From NCBI RefSeq assembly GCF_014189535.1, contig NZ_CP050308.1:1426001-1490000 (forward strand): a DNA stretch of 64,000 nucleotides, given 5' to 3'. The notes below the pieces were generated by a model. The model saw only the letters and a list, made by a program, of their open reading frames with translations. It did no database searches and was not told the origin of the DNA. The stretch is from Rhizobium lusitanum (GTDB taxonomy: Bacteria; Pseudomonadota; Alphaproteobacteria; Rhizobiales; Rhizobiaceae). Shown here one piece after another: positions 28,101-39,235 of this stretch. The translations under genes were made by a program, and so were the position numbers. How positions within the stretch are numbered: position 1 is the stretch's first letter; each line of letters opens with the position of its first letter.

Positions 28101-30814
28101 CGCGCTTCGTCGCGCGGCTAAGGCCGATTATCGACCCGCCGCAACTGCAGGGCCACGGGCCGCATCCGCTGGCCTTCAATCAAGCCCAGGCATTTCAATG
28201 GCGCGAGCCGCAGAGCAAAGGTGATGCACGCGTTCCCGACAGCTGGACTTTCGATCTTGCCGCTGACGCCGATGCCAGCATCGACCTGACTGAGGGCATG
28301 ATCGGCAGCCTGTTCCACGACGACAAGGATCAGATCGCCAGATTTGTCGCCGCTCCTCAATTTAAAGGAACGCTGAAGGCCGGGCACTATCGGATCGATC
28401 TCATGAGCCTCGCCCATGACGACCGGTTGGACTATCAAATTACCTTGAACACCAAGGCCCTGCAGCCCGGCGAGGCGCGCTTCGTCAACCTGCCGGCCGA
28501 GCTTTCCTTCAATGTCGCGAATGACCGTGTCGTCAGCCTCAGCACTTTCGGCCGCAGCGAAATCAAAGGCGTGCTGAAGGACGGGCACGGCACCGTGATC
28601 GAACGGCTCGCCGGCCGCAGCGATGATTGGAACATCGCGCTCTCGAGCCGTCTACCGGCCGGGTCCTATACGCTGGCGCTTGATGCGGCAGCCGCCTCAG
28701 ACACGACCAGCAGCCAGCAAGCTGACAGTTCGGACAATCAAGAGCCCGATACTAGCGATGGCGACCAGCAGACTGCCGGCGATGATCAGGCCGATGCCTC
28801 GGATATCGAGGTTCAGTTTGCCTTGCCGCAGGAATTGCCGCAGCCGGCGCTTGCCGCCAACGCCACGGCCGACATCACCGGTGCCTCCGTCTTTACGTTC
28901 CCTCTGCCAGCCAACGTAAAGGATCAACTCGCGCTCGTGGCGGCGCAGTCCACCAGCGAACTGGTTCTCTCGGTCGAAAAGCAAGACGCCGATGGCAGTT
29001 GGAAGCCACAAGCTTTTGCCCATGGCCGCACACCCCTTATCGCCTGGCCTGCCTCGGACGAGCAGAAGACCCAATGGCGCGCTTCGGTCTGGACCCTTGA
29101 TGGTGGAACAGCGCCCATAAAAATTGCCGCGCGCAGCATCGCCCGCGATATGCGCGAACTCGGCGATATCACCTTGGAACCCGTGGCCATTGATGGCCTT
29201 GATCTCAATCTGAACGTCGCGCTGGTGCATGCCCCGTCGGCAGGCCTCGTGGAACTGGGCACCACCACGGATCTGCTCGTGGGAACAAGTGCCGATCGCG
29301 CACTGACGGCGGCAGGGTCTGGACTTTTTGCACCACAGTCGGATCGTTTGTGGCTGGTCTCAAGCCAGGACAGTCATGTGTTGGTAGCGCCCGCGCAGCC
29401 CAGCGCGGAGATCGCACTGACGCTTCCGCCGGGAGATCAGGCGGTTGTGCCGGCCACCGCCCCCTTGCCAGGTAAAGTGAGGCTGTGGCAAGCGGAATCG
29501 GCCTTCGGACAACCCGGTCTCAATGCCGGGCGCGGCATGGGCGTCAGCGTCAACAGCGCGGTCGCCCTCGCCGACAATCGGGATCTGCGTGTGTGGAACG
29601 CCGGGAGCGATGAAAGCTTGCAGATGCGGCTCAGGCCCGTCGATGCCACCGAACTCGAGGCCGTGGCGCTGGATGGCACCTATACCGCGACGGTCCCAGC
29701 CTTCAGCGCGCGGCCGTTGACGCTGCCAACAGGCGTGAAGCGCCTGACGCTCGACCTGGCACCCGGGATCGTTGTCGTCTCTGCCCCTTCAGACCCTCAA
29801 CTCCTGAATGTCTGGTCCGGCGCGGCACCCCTGTCACGCAACGTCGCCACCTCGGCCAACGAGATCTGGCTTGTCAACCTGACGAACAATACCGGCTCTG
29901 CGCGCGTCAGCATGTCGCCGGGACAGGCCATTGGGCTGGGTAGCGATCAGATCCGACGCCGGTTCTTCGGCACGGTCGGATCGGAAGAGGTCGCCGTGGA
30001 TGCGATAAGAGGGGACGTCTTGAACGTCTCCGGCGGCACGGCAACCTTTGTTGGGGCCGACGGCAGGATTTCGCGAGGCAACCCTATTTCCGTGTCAGGC
30101 CCCGGCCAGCTGATCCTCGACCATGGTGCCGGGTTGGTGGCGCTGTGGCTGGAACGCGACGGTCAGTCGCCCTGGCCCAAGGCAGAGCCAAAATCGATCA
30201 CCCTGCCGCAGAGCATGTCGCTTGAAGGTCAAGCCATGGCCTTTCGTCTCGATCCGACCCAGCCACTGCTACTCAATGTCAGCACTGACGCGCCCGTCAT
30301 TGTTAATCTGGAGCAGAATGGCCGCCGCGACCTGCAGCTATTTCCGACGGGAGCTGAATTCCACCGCTATATCGCAGCGGGCGAGGCAGTCCTGACGCTC
30401 TATTCCACCCACGAGGGGCCTTTGTCCGGCACCCTGAACATGATGGCGACACCGGTCCTCCCGGTGAGCGAGGGCATCGGTTCCCCGGTTGTGCTCGCAC
30501 CGGGTGCGACGGCGTTGTTTGGTTTCGAAGTCAAGACCATCGGCAATATCGGTGTCGGCCTGCGCTCCGATCCGGACCTTGCCATTGCCCGCCTGCTCGA
30601 TGCGAAGGGCCAGGTGCTCGGTGAGGGTATCAACCAGCTCAAACAGCTTGAGCCAGGCTATTACCTCCTGGAAGCGCGTGCGCCGGCAGACGCACCGACG
30701 CTCATCGTCAGGCCCTCGGTGGTTGGGTTGTCCCCGCCACCCGCAGGCCCACCGCCCGAAATTATCAATGATTATCTGCAGCATGCCGATTTGAAGCCCG
30801 CGGGATCGAAGTGA
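25167..30814 (+). CDS. Giant periplasmic protein with N-terminal LprI (DUF1311) domain, frameshifted in the signal peptide
   Basis: From ATG 25167 the reading is MAFASRVLALVALGCGLF, a signal peptide, then the frame breaks in a run of five T (25216-25220). With one extra T it continues SAVCQAQSFDCSKAQTAIEKAICVSP..., a classical LprI-type lysozyme-inhibitor motif with Cys pairs (FDCSKA, KAICVS, KSC, KCL). The whole protein is then about 1,882 residues. The rest consists of many repeated beta-domain modules (pattern VEVEAVGRSLQDLRLWRDG, YRLDVAEGGLYRIETLG) with an Asp/Gln/Ser-rich linker near residue 1180. No enzyme motif was seen. It is the first gene of an operon with alpha-2-macroglobulin and PBP1C, so a scaffold or protector role in the periplasm is inferred. 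A TTG at 25301 would start after the Cys motif and is probably not the true start. Confidence 0.75.
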
Positions 30815-30821
30815 AAGACCA

Positions 30822-33800
30822 ATGAAAAAGATTGTATTTCTCATTGCCCTGGCTCTGGCCTCCTCAACCCTGATCTCGAGTGGTCACGCTCAGCAGGTCA
30901 CCGCGCCGCCGACACTCGATGTGTTGCAACGCGCCGATGGCGTCAAAATCGTGCCCGAGAAATTTTTGCGCGCCTATGATCCGGTGACGATCTTCTTTCC
31001 CGCAGACACCGGCCCCGCAACTGGCGGTCCGGAAGACTCGCCCGAGCGTTATGTTGCAATGGAGCCGGCTATGGCCGGTGCCTGGCAATGGCTTGGTCCA
31101 CGCGCCCTGCAATTCCGCCCCGCCGACAAATGGCAACCTCTTGCACGTATCAAGGTAAAGATGCTGGGTCGTGACGAAGCGGCTGGGAGTGAGGCGGAAC
31201 TGATACCGTTGTTGCCGGTGCCGGTGTCCACCCTGCCTGCTTCAGGCAGGGATCCCGTCAACGAACTTGACCAGATCACGTTGACGTTCGCCGAGCCCGT
31301 CGATGTCGCCGCGCTGACCCGCCTTCTGTCGATCGAGCTGCGTCCGGCGCCCGGTATTGGCGACGAAGGTGGCCTGAAGTTGGGTGCGCAGGATTTCGAT
31401 ATTCAGCCGCTCGAGCGCAACAGCCGTGGCGATCAGCAATCCTATGTGGTGAAGCTGCACACCAGCGTGCCCGATGGCCGGGTCGTCCTTATGCGGCTGA
31501 AGCTTGCTGATACGCCCGACTTCAGCGACCAGACCTTCGAACTGCGAGTGCGCACCGCCGTGCCCTTCACCATGGTCAATTCCGATTGTGGGCGGGGCTT
31601 CGACGCCGCCACAAGCGATGGCATCATGCGCTGCACGTCCGGTTCGACAACCAGCGATTCCAGCGGGGCGGTCGATGACAACGGCAATCCCGTCGATGAT
31701 GCCGATGCGAGGTCCCAGGCCTATCCATCGGGCCAGGGCCGCGGTCTGATCTTCCGGTTTTCGAGCAATCCCGTCGCCGGAGAGCAATTCTCTGTGCGTG
31801 ACGCCTTGCGCATTTCCCCGCCGGTCGACGACCTGACGGCGGAAGCCAGCAGCGGGCGGCTCTATGTCCATGGTCGCTTTCTCACGGATAAGGTCTATAC
31901 GCTTAACGTTGCCGCCGGCGCCTTGAAGGACGACCGCGGCCGACCGCTGGCTACCGGTTTCAACCAGAAATTTGCCTTTGCGCCCGAACAGACCTCTCTC
32001 GCCTGGGATGCGTCGCAGGGCGTTGTCGAGCGCTTCGGCCCCCAACTCGTGCCGTTGCGCGGGCGCGGCTACGATCGGGCCGACCTGCGTATCCATGCGG
32101 TTGACCCGCTCTCACGCGATTTCTGGCCTTTCCCGCAAGCCGGGCTCGATACGAAAGACGACGAAGCACCACCTTTGCCCGGCAAGGAACCGCAGAAATG
32201 GGCCGATGCGGATGACGTCTCGGCCGATGCCGTGGAAGCACGCATAAAGGCTCTCGGTTCGCCCGCCATATCCCAGTTCGTGGATCTGCCGATTCACAAA
32301 GGCGGTGTCGACACCAAGTTCGGTTTGGACCTGAAGCCGCTTTTTGCCAAGATTGTCGGTGAGGGCCAACCCGGCACCTATCTCGTCGGCTTGCGCGCGG
32401 TGGACGATCAAACGCGCCATTGGCTGCGCGTTCAGGTCACCGACCTCACCTTGAGTGCAGTGGAAGAACGCGACCGGGTGCACTTTGCCGTCACCTCGCT
32501 CGCCACCGGCAACCCGATCGACGGGGCGCAAATTCGACTGGATGGTTTGCGGGACGGCAAATTCATCACGCTTGCGACAGGGACGACAGATACGCAGGGC
32601 TTCTTTGCCTGGAACCTGGATCAACGTGCCGACGCCAAGATACGGCGTGTCATCGTGACGAAGGGGCTGGATACACTGGTGATCGACCCCGATCACGCCC
32701 CGGCCCAATATGCCCAAGACAACTGGACCAAACCCTCGGCGTCCTGGCTGAACTGGACCACCAATCCTGAGGAAGATCGCACAGAGCCTGCCCGCACCCT
32801 TTGCCATGTCTTCACCGAGCGGCCGATCTATCGCCCGGAAGAGCCCGTGCATATCAAGGGATATGTCCGCAGCTATCTCGGCGGTCACTTGACGCTTCCC
32901 CAGCAGGGCGGCCAGATCGTGATTACCGGCCCCGATAAACAGGAATGGCGCGTACCGGTGCAGCTGGACGCGTTCGGCGGCTTCTATCACAAATTTGACG
33001 CCGAGACGCCAGCAACCGGCGATTATGAGGTTCACTTCGAACCCGGCGACCCGGCGAAGGCGACGGACGAAACTCAACCGGAACAAAAATCCGGTAGCGA
33101 CGATGAGAATGTCGACGGCCAGGCGAGCGACAACAATACTGATGACGGCAAGGCAGACGACGCCCAAGCTGATACCACCCAAGCCGCTGACGCCAGCGAT
33201 AGTGACACGGCCGACAATACCGTCCAATGCGGCAGCGTCTCCTTCAAGAAGGAAGCTTATCGCCTGCCGACGTTTGAGGTCGTGCTCAACAACCCGCAAA
33301 CCGTACCGCTCGATTCCTCCTTCAACGTCGATCTGATCGCACGCTATTTCGCGGGTGGCCTGCTGGCGGACCGGCCGATCCGCTGGCGAGCCGTGCAGTA
33401 TCCCTACAACTGGACACCGCCTGGCCACGACGGCTTCCTTTTCTCGACGGATTCCCGTTACTCCGGCGGCGACGAGTTCAAATCCTCACCCACCCTCGAA
33501 AGGGATGGCAGCACCGATGCCGGCGGCGCCTCGCGCATCAGCTTTGACACGACGATCGAACCCACGGCACAGCCTCGCCGATACATGATCGAGGCGACCG
33601 TCACGGGCGACGACGATCTGCAGGTGCGCAGCATCAGCAATGTCTATGCAGTCCCGCCTTTCGTGCTCGGCCTGAAAGTGCCGCGTTATGTGCCAAAACC
33701 CGGTGCGATCGAGCCGCAAATCCTGGCTGTCGACGGCAATGGCGAGCCGGTTGCGGGGCTGGAGATGACCGCCCGCCTGATCCATCGCAACTGGACTTCG

Positions 33801-36800
33801 ACCCTGCAGGCCAGCGATTTCAGCCAGGGCTCGGCGAAATATGTCACGCAGGAGATGGACGACACCGTGCTGGAGCGCAAGATCACCAGCACCAAGGACA
33901 TCCAGACCCTTGCCCTGGAAGCAACGGACGCCGGTGTCTATATCATCCAGCTTGAGGCCAGTGATCGCATCGGTCGCCGGCAGCAGGTGAGCGTCGACTT
34001 CTTTGTCGGCGGCTCAACGCCGGTTACCTGGGCACAGGCGCCCGCGCGCACGGCGACTGTGACGACCGACAAAGACAGCTATATCCCCGGCGAAACCGCC
34101 AACCTTCTGATCCAATCGCCCTTCCAGGCAGCCCGCGCTCTGGCCGTTATCGAAGAGCCAGAGGGCAAGTTCCGCTACGATTGGGTCGATATCGCCGATG
34201 GGTACGGCCATTATGCCGTGCCTGTCCGCAAGGAGTATACACCGGAAATTCCCGTGCATTTCCTCATCATGCGCGGGCGGCTAGATGCGAGCATTCCCTC
34301 GCCGAATGCACCCTTCGACCAGGGCAAGCCCGTAACAATCGCCGCGACCAAGACCGTGACGGTTAAACCGGTGAAGAATACTGTCACCGTCTCCATGGAC
34401 TATCCAAAGAAGGCCCGCCCCGGTGACGAGGTAGAAGTCACGCTGCATTTGGCGGATGATCTAGGCCAGCCGCTGGCCGGCGCTGCCACCTTCTGGATGA
34501 TCGATCAGGCTGTGCTATCGCTTGCAACCGAGCAACCGTTGGACCCGTTGCCGAACTTTATCGTCAAGCGTCAATCCACCATGGCGCTGCGCGACACCCG
34601 CAACATGGCCTTCGGCGTCATCCCTCTGGAGGAGGTGCCGGGCGGCGATGAACGGGAGGATTGGGGCACGGACAACAATATTTCCGTCCGCAAGAATTTT
34701 ACGCCGGTGCCAATATACCTTCCCGACGTAAAAATCGGCCCTGACGGTACCGCCAAGATCAAGGTGAAGCTGCCGGACTCGCTCACCGTATTCAAGCTGC
34801 GCGCCAAAGCCGTCAGTGGCCCCGACCGCTTCGGCTACGGCACCGGCGAAATGCTGATCCGGCAGGAAATCGTGGCTCAGCCCGCCCTTCCCCGCTTCCT
34901 GCGCTCGGGAGATCGGTTTGAGGCTGGCGTGATTGCCCGCGTGGTTGAGGGCGGCGGTGGCGGCGGCGTTGCCAGCATCGCTTCCGATGGCCTGATGCTG
35001 GAAGGCGGCAAAGACCTCTCCTTTGTCTGGGAACAGAACAAGCCGGCTCACATTGGCGTTCTCGCCACGGTGCCCGAGCCAAAGCCCGGCAAGGAGGATG
35101 TGCGGCTGCGTTTCGGCGTTGAGCGCGTGGCCGACCATGCCCGTGATACCGTGGAAATCACGCTGCCGGTGAAGCCAGACCGCATCCCGATCAAGCATTA
35201 CGAGATTGTCGAAATCCCTGCGGGCAGCTCGAAAACACTGCCCGCGCCGCAGGAAGATGTGCGCCCTGGGTCGTTCCAGCGTGTGATGACCCTAACGTCC
35301 GATCCGGCGCTGGTGAAGCTGGTCGCCGGGCTCAACACTTTGGTCCAGTCGCCATACGGTTCGACTGAACAAAGAATATCATTGGCCTCCTCCGGCCTCG
35401 CCTTCAAGAGTTTCACCCCCATCCTGGCGGCTGCGAAACTTGACAGCCGCGTAGACGGCGATGTCCACAACACCGTGCTTGCAATCAGCCAGGCGGTCGA
35501 TTCCGATGGCCTTGTCGGCTTTTGGCCGCACAGCAAGGGCAATGTCACGCTAACGGCCTGGGCCTATTCTTTCCTGGTCGCTGCGGACAAAGCAGGCGAG
35601 CCCACCGACAAGACTTTGACGGATCGTCTTGCCAGCGTGCTGAAACTGTCACTGCGCTCGGACTACCCCCACCTGCTCACCGGCAACGAGATCCGCGAGC
35701 GGGTCGAGGCGCTGACGGCCCTCGCCGAAGGCGGCAAGCTCGATCCGGCCTATACAGCCGAACTTGCGCGTTCAGCGGCCTTGATGCCAAATGTCAGCGT
35801 TGCCCGGATGACTGCAGCGGCGGCAGCCGCGCCCGATGCGGACCAACGCCTGGTCGGCGGCTTGGTCGACACGATGTGGTCGCGCGTCCGCATCCTCTCC
35901 CGCAATGGCGAACTGGTCTATAACGGTCAGGCACAGGATGAAGGCAACAACCCCATCATCCTGCCCTCGGAAACCCGGAGCCTTGCCGAGATGGTGCGTG
36001 CGGCAGCTTTGACCTCCGAAACAGATCCGCGCTATCCCGCTCTGAAAAGCGCCTTGCTGCAATTGGGTGAGGGCGACGGCTGGGGTTCGACCAACGCAAC
36101 GTCCGCTGCAATCCAAGCGCTTGCAACCGCGTGGCAGAGACCAACGACGCCCTTGCCGTTGACACTGGCGCAGAACGGTAATGTCCAGAACCTCACGCTG
36201 GACGCCAATACGCCCGTGTTGCGGCAGGTCACATTGGATCCGGGCGCCGTTACCATTCGCAACACCGGCACCACCTCCGCTCTCGCGCTGGTGGAAACCA
36301 GCTATCTGTCCGCCGAACCCGGCTACAAGGCGCAAGCCCAGAGCCAGGGCTTCGCCCTGACACGTACGCTCTACCGCGTTCCCGCCGGCAACGCGCCGTT
36401 GGAAAAGCTGACCCCCGATAGCAACGGTACCATCCAGCTGAAAGTAGGCGATGTGCTGGAAGAGAGGGTCGAGTTGGTCGTGTCCGAGGATCGAACCCAT
36501 GTCGCCCTCACCCTGCCGTTGGCCGCAGGACTGGATCCTCTCAACCCCAATATCGCCACGGCCCCGGCCGAAGCGACGCCTGCGATAGCGTCAACGTTGC
36601 CGGCGGATTGGACTTCCTACGGGGACGATCAGGTATTCTGTGCCTCTGACAGGCTGCCGAAGGGCAACTACACCTTTGCCTACCGGACGCGCGCGCTGAT
36701 CCCCGGTTCCTATACGCAGCCGCAGGCCTTCGCCGAGACCATGTACCAAAAGGGCGTGCAGGGAACGAGTGCTGCGGTGCAGATCGTGGTGGCGAAATGA
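30822..36800 (+). CDS. Bacterial alpha-2-macroglobulin family protein without thioester Cys
   Basis: 1,992 residues with a cleavable signal peptide (ends GHAQ) and no lipobox. MG2-type beta domains include a RPIYRPEEPVHIKGYVRSY strand (residues about 665-685). An acidic Asp/Gln-rich insert follows at about 745-800. The A2M domain is SLTVFKLRAKAVSGPDRFGYG with QPALPRFLRSGDRF, and the alpha-toroid thioester domain comes after it. Where protease-trapping members have Cys-Leu-Glu-Gln, this reads Ser-Thr-Glu-Gln (residues 1514-1517), so no thioester can form. It therefore resembles MagD-type members that cannot covalently trap proteases. The gap to the previous gene is 7 bp, and PBP1C follows, as in the E. 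coli yfhM-pbpC arrangement. Confidence 0.9.
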   Translation: MKKIVFLIALALASSTLISSGHAQQVTAPPTLDVLQRADGVKIVPEKFLRAYDPVTIFFPADTGPATGGPEDSPERYVAMEPAMAGAWQWLGPRALQFRPADKWQPLARIKVKMLGRDEAAGSEAELIPLLPVPVSTLPASGRDPVNELDQITLTFAEPVDVAALTRLLSIELRPAPGIGDEGGLKLGAQDFDIQPLERNSRGDQQSYVVKLHTSVPDGRVVLMRLKLADTPDFSDQTFELRVRTAVPFTMVNSDCGRGFDAATSDGIMRCTSGSTTSDSSGAVDDNGNPVDDADARSQAYPSGQGRGLIFRFSSNPVAGEQFSVRDALRISPPVDDLTAEASSGRLYVHGRFLTDKVYTLNVAAGALKDDRGRPLATGFNQKFAFAPEQTSLAWDASQGVVERFGPQLVPLRGRGYDRADLRIHAVDPLSRDFWPFPQAGLDTKDDEAPPLPGKEPQKWADADDVSADAVEARIKALGSPAISQFVDLPIHKGGVDTKFGLDLKPLFAKIVGEGQPGTYLVGLRAVDDQTRHWLRVQVTDLTLSAVEERDRVHFAVTSLATGNPIDGAQIRLDGLRDGKFITLATGTTDTQGFFAWNLDQRADAKIRRVIVTKGLDTLVIDPDHAPAQYAQDNWTKPSASWLNWTTNPEEDRTEPARTLCHVFTERPIYRPEEPVHIKGYVRSYLGGHLTLPQQGGQIVITGPDKQEWRVPVQLDAFGGFYHKFDAETPATGDYEVHFEPGDPAKATDETQPEQKSGSDDENVDGQASDNNTDDGKADDAQADTTQAADASDSDTADNTVQCGSVSFKKEAYRLPTFEVVLNNPQTVPLDSSFNVDLIARYFAGGLLADRPIRWRAVQYPYNWTPPGHDGFLFSTDSRYSGGDEFKSSPTLERDGSTDAGGASRISFDTTIEPTAQPRRYMIEATVTGDDDLQVRSISNVYAVPPFVLGLKVPRYVPKPGAIEPQILAVDGNGEPVAGLEMTARLIHRNWTSTLQASDFSQGSAKYVTQEMDDTVLERKITSTKDIQTLALEATDAGVYIIQLEASDRIGRRQQVSVDFFVGGSTPVTWAQAPARTATVTTDKDSYIPGETANLLIQSPFQAARALAVIEEPEGKFRYDWVDIADGYGHYAVPVRKEYTPEIPVHFLIMRGRLDASIPSPNAPFDQGKPVTIAATKTVTVKPVKNTVTVSMDYPKKARPGDEVEVTLHLADDLGQPLAGAATFWMIDQAVLSLATEQPLDPLPNFIVKRQSTMALRDTRNMAFGVIPLEEVPGGDEREDWGTDNNISVRKNFTPVPIYLPDVKIGPDGTAKIKVKLPDSLTVFKLRAKAVSGPDRFGYGTGEMLIRQEIVAQPALPRFLRSGDRFEAGVIARVVEGGGGGGVASIASDGLMLEGGKDLSFVWEQNKPAHIGVLATVPEPKPGKEDVRLRFGVERVADHARDTVEITLPVKPDRIPIKHYEIVEIPAGSSKTLPAPQEDVRPGSFQRVMTLTSDPALVKLVAGLNTLVQSPYGSTEQRISLASSGLAFKSFTPILAAAKLDSRVDGDVHNTVLAISQAVDSDGLVGFWPHSKGNVTLTAWAYSFLVAADKAGEPTDKTLTDRLASVLKLSLRSDYPHLLTGNEIRERVEALTALAEGGKLDPAYTAELARSAALMPNVSVARMTAAAAAAPDADQRLVGGLVDTMWSRVRILSRNGELVYNGQAQDEGNNPIILPSETRSLAEMVRAAALTSETDPRYPALKSALLQLGEGDGWGSTNATSAAIQALATAWQRPTTPLPLTLAQNGNVQNLTLDANTPVLRQVTLDPGAVTIRNTGTTSALALVETSYLSAEPGYKAQAQSQGFALTRTLYRVPAGNAPLEKLTPDSNGTIQLKVGDVLEERVELVVSEDRTHVALTLPLAAGLDPLNPNIATAPAEATPAIASTLPADWTSYGDDQVFCASDRLPKGNYTFAYRTRALIPGSYTQPQAFAETMYQKGVQGTSAAVQIVVAK

Positions 36801-36849
36801 GCCACCGCAATCAGGAAAGACGTCACGTAAGGAACCAGCCAGCCGGATA

Positions 36850-39141
36850 ATGACACTATTGGGAAACCGCCGATCAAAGCTTGTTCTCTTCTCCTCGCTG
36901 GTTCTCGTAGCCGGCATACTGGCCTATGCGTACCTCATCAATCAGCGCGCGCTCCTGATCGCCCCTGCACCGACACCGATACTCTATGACCGCAGCGGTG
37001 CTTTTCTCTCCCAGATTGGCCATAGCGATGACGCCAGTGGGCGTGTCGATTATGGCTACTGGCCGCTGGAGCAGTTGCCTGAACGCGTCGTCAAGGCAAC
37101 ACTGGCGCTCGAAGACAGGCGGTTCTTCGAACATCTCGGTGTCGATCCCTACGCTGTCGGCCGGGCGGCCTGGCAGAATCTCGGCGCCGTCAGACGCCGC
37201 TCCGGCGCCTCGACCATTGCGATGCAGGTGGCGCGGATGCAGCAGCCGGAATCGCGCACCTTCGTGCACAAGATCCTCGAAGCGGGCACCGGCGTCTTAT
37301 TAACCCTGCGCTACGGCCGCGACGCCGTGCTGGCGCAATATTTGCGGCTGGCGCCCTACGGCAATGGCAGCCACGGCATCGCCCACGCAGCGCGGCTTTA
37401 CTTCGACAAGCCAGTGGCAGACCTGTCCTGGGCCGAAATCGCCCTTTTGTCGGCGATCCCGCAATCGCCAACCCGAATGAACCCATTGCGGCCAGACGGC
37501 TTGCGCCGGGCTATTCAGCGTGGCCACCAAATGCTGGACATTCTATTGAAACAGAAGATCATCGGCGCTGACGAAGCCGAGATCGCTCATCGGCAGCTCA
37601 ATGACGTGCAGATGCCCGACCTACCCCGCCGCCCCGACGCCCTGCACCTGATACTGCGTTATCATGATCTTATGGGGGCCGGCCAGATAGTGCCAACCTC
37701 GGCGAGTGCGCCGCTGATCCACACGACCATCGACCTCGCCTTGCAAGCTGATGTCACCGGTCTCGCGCGGCAATATCTCGATGGCTGGCATTCCGCGGGC
37801 GCGCAACAGGTCGGCGTCATTGTCGTGTCGCGCCAGACAGGCGAGGTTCTCGCCCAGGTGGGATCGAGCAGCTATTACGGCAGCCATGCCGGCGCATATG
37901 ACTACACGCGGACACAGCGCTCGCCCGGCTCGACCCTGAAACCCTTCATCTATGCGCTGGCATTCGAGCGCGGCGTGCTGAAGCCAACCGACATGTTGCT
38001 GGATCTACCGGAAGGTGCCTCCGGCATCGGCAATGCCGACCGCGAATTTCTCGGGCCCATGCTGCCGCGTCAGGCGCTCGCCAATTCGCGCAATGTGCCC
38101 GCCACCAATTTGCTGCGCAGCGTCGGCCTTGAGACGACGTTCCGTTTCCTGCGCGATCTCGGCCTGCACGATCTGGAGACACCCGCCGATCATTTCGGCC
38201 TATCGATGGCGATCGGCTCATTGCCGACGCGTCTGGACAGTCTGGTGCGAGCCTATGGCGCCCTGGCCAATGACGGCCAGTTGCGGGATCTGCGCTGGGC
38301 GCGCGAGCAGCCGCAGCACCAATCCATACGGGTTATTTCGCTGGATACCGCCCGCCTGATTACCTCCTTCCTGTCCGATCCGCAGGCCCGGCTTCCAAGC
38401 TTCCATCGCTATGGCTCGCTGGAATACCCCTTCCCCGTCGCCATCAAGACCGGCACCTCCCAGGGCTATCGGGATGCCTGGGCCATGGCCTATTCGGAAA
38501 AGGTGATCGTCGGCGTCTGGGTCGGGCGCGGCGATGATGGCACCATGAACCGGATGACGGGCGCCGGCAGCGCCGCCCGCCTCGTGCACGCAATCATTGA
38601 CCGGGTCCATGGCAACAAGCCTGGAGACCTCGCTGATGCACATTTTCCAACGCCGCCCGACCGCAAGCCGGTGGAGGTCTGCGTCGTCAACGGGCAGGCC
38701 AATGACAACACCTGCAGCCAGACATTGGTGGAATGGGTGAAGCCCGAGGAAATGCCGAATGTGGTTCTGTCAGGCCCTCAGCCGAACGCCAATGCCAGGT
38801 CCGTGCCAATCAATGCTATTGCAGCAAGGAACGAGAACTACCCGCTTACCAACGCCGACGGTTCCAGCCCGCAGATCCATCTCGCCATTTCAACGCCCGC
38901 GCGCAATAGTCAGATTTGGCGCAATCCCGAACAGCCGGCCGCATTCAACCGTCTGGCCCTGAAGGCCGATGTCGAACCGCATGTTCCGCAAATCGTCTGG
39001 TATGTCGACGGTCAGCCCTTCGCGGTCACCGATCCCGACCAACCCGTCTTCTGGCCCATCCAGAGCGGTGAACACCGCTTCCAGATCCGCCTGCCCTATC
39101 GCAACGAAACCTCCGCAGTCATACCCATCTATGTGCAGTGA
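36850..39141 (+). CDS. pbpC: Penicillin-binding protein 1C
   Basis: 763 residues from ATG 36850. A single membrane anchor (about 12-32) is followed by the GT51 transglycosylase with catalytic Glu88 in EDRRFFEHLGVDP. The transpeptidase has Ser361 in STLK, the SRN motif and Lys533 in KTG. The C-terminus is a BiPBP_C beta-sandwich domain of about 90 residues with QIVWYVDGQPF. All catalytic motifs are intact, so it should polymerise and crosslink peptidoglycan in the periplasm. It is the last gene of the LprI/A2M operon; pairing of A2M with PbpC is widespread and is thought to link wall repair with defence against host or rival proteases. The frame is open back to 36769, inside the A2M gene. Confidence 0.92.
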   Translation: MTLLGNRRSKLVLFSSLVLVAGILAYAYLINQRALLIAPAPTPILYDRSGAFLSQIGHSDDASGRVDYGYWPLEQLPERVVKATLALEDRRFFEHLGVDPYAVGRAAWQNLGAVRRRSGASTIAMQVARMQQPESRTFVHKILEAGTGVLLTLRYGRDAVLAQYLRLAPYGNGSHGIAHAARLYFDKPVADLSWAEIALLSAIPQSPTRMNPLRPDGLRRAIQRGHQMLDILLKQKIIGADEAEIAHRQLNDVQMPDLPRRPDALHLILRYHDLMGAGQIVPTSASAPLIHTTIDLALQADVTGLARQYLDGWHSAGAQQVGVIVVSRQTGEVLAQVGSSSYYGSHAGAYDYTRTQRSPGSTLKPFIYALAFERGVLKPTDMLLDLPEGASGIGNADREFLGPMLPRQALANSRNVPATNLLRSVGLETTFRFLRDLGLHDLETPADHFGLSMAIGSLPTRLDSLVRAYGALANDGQLRDLRWAREQPQHQSIRVISLDTARLITSFLSDPQARLPSFHRYGSLEYPFPVAIKTGTSQGYRDAWAMAYSEKVIVGVWVGRGDDGTMNRMTGAGSAARLVHAIIDRVHGNKPGDLADAHFPTPPDRKPVEVCVVNGQANDNTCSQTLVEWVKPEEMPNVVLSGPQPNANARSVPINAIAARNENYPLTNADGSSPQIHLAISTPARNSQIWRNPEQPAAFNRLALKADVEPHVPQIVWYVDGQPFAVTDPDQPVFWPIQSGEHRFQIRLPYRNETSAVIPIYVQ

Positions 39142-39235
39142 GACTGTTTGGTAAGCGCAGGCTTGACGCTTGTCTGCTACGCCTGCGCGCACCGGCCGCA
39201 CCCGCCGAAAGACGCAAGCCGAGAAGAGGTCTTCC

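Noticed and set aside
31242..35198. Large minus-strand frames (284, 438 and 227 codons) opposite the alpha-2-macroglobulin gene
   Set aside because: High-GC antisense shadows; no domain pattern or ribosome site.
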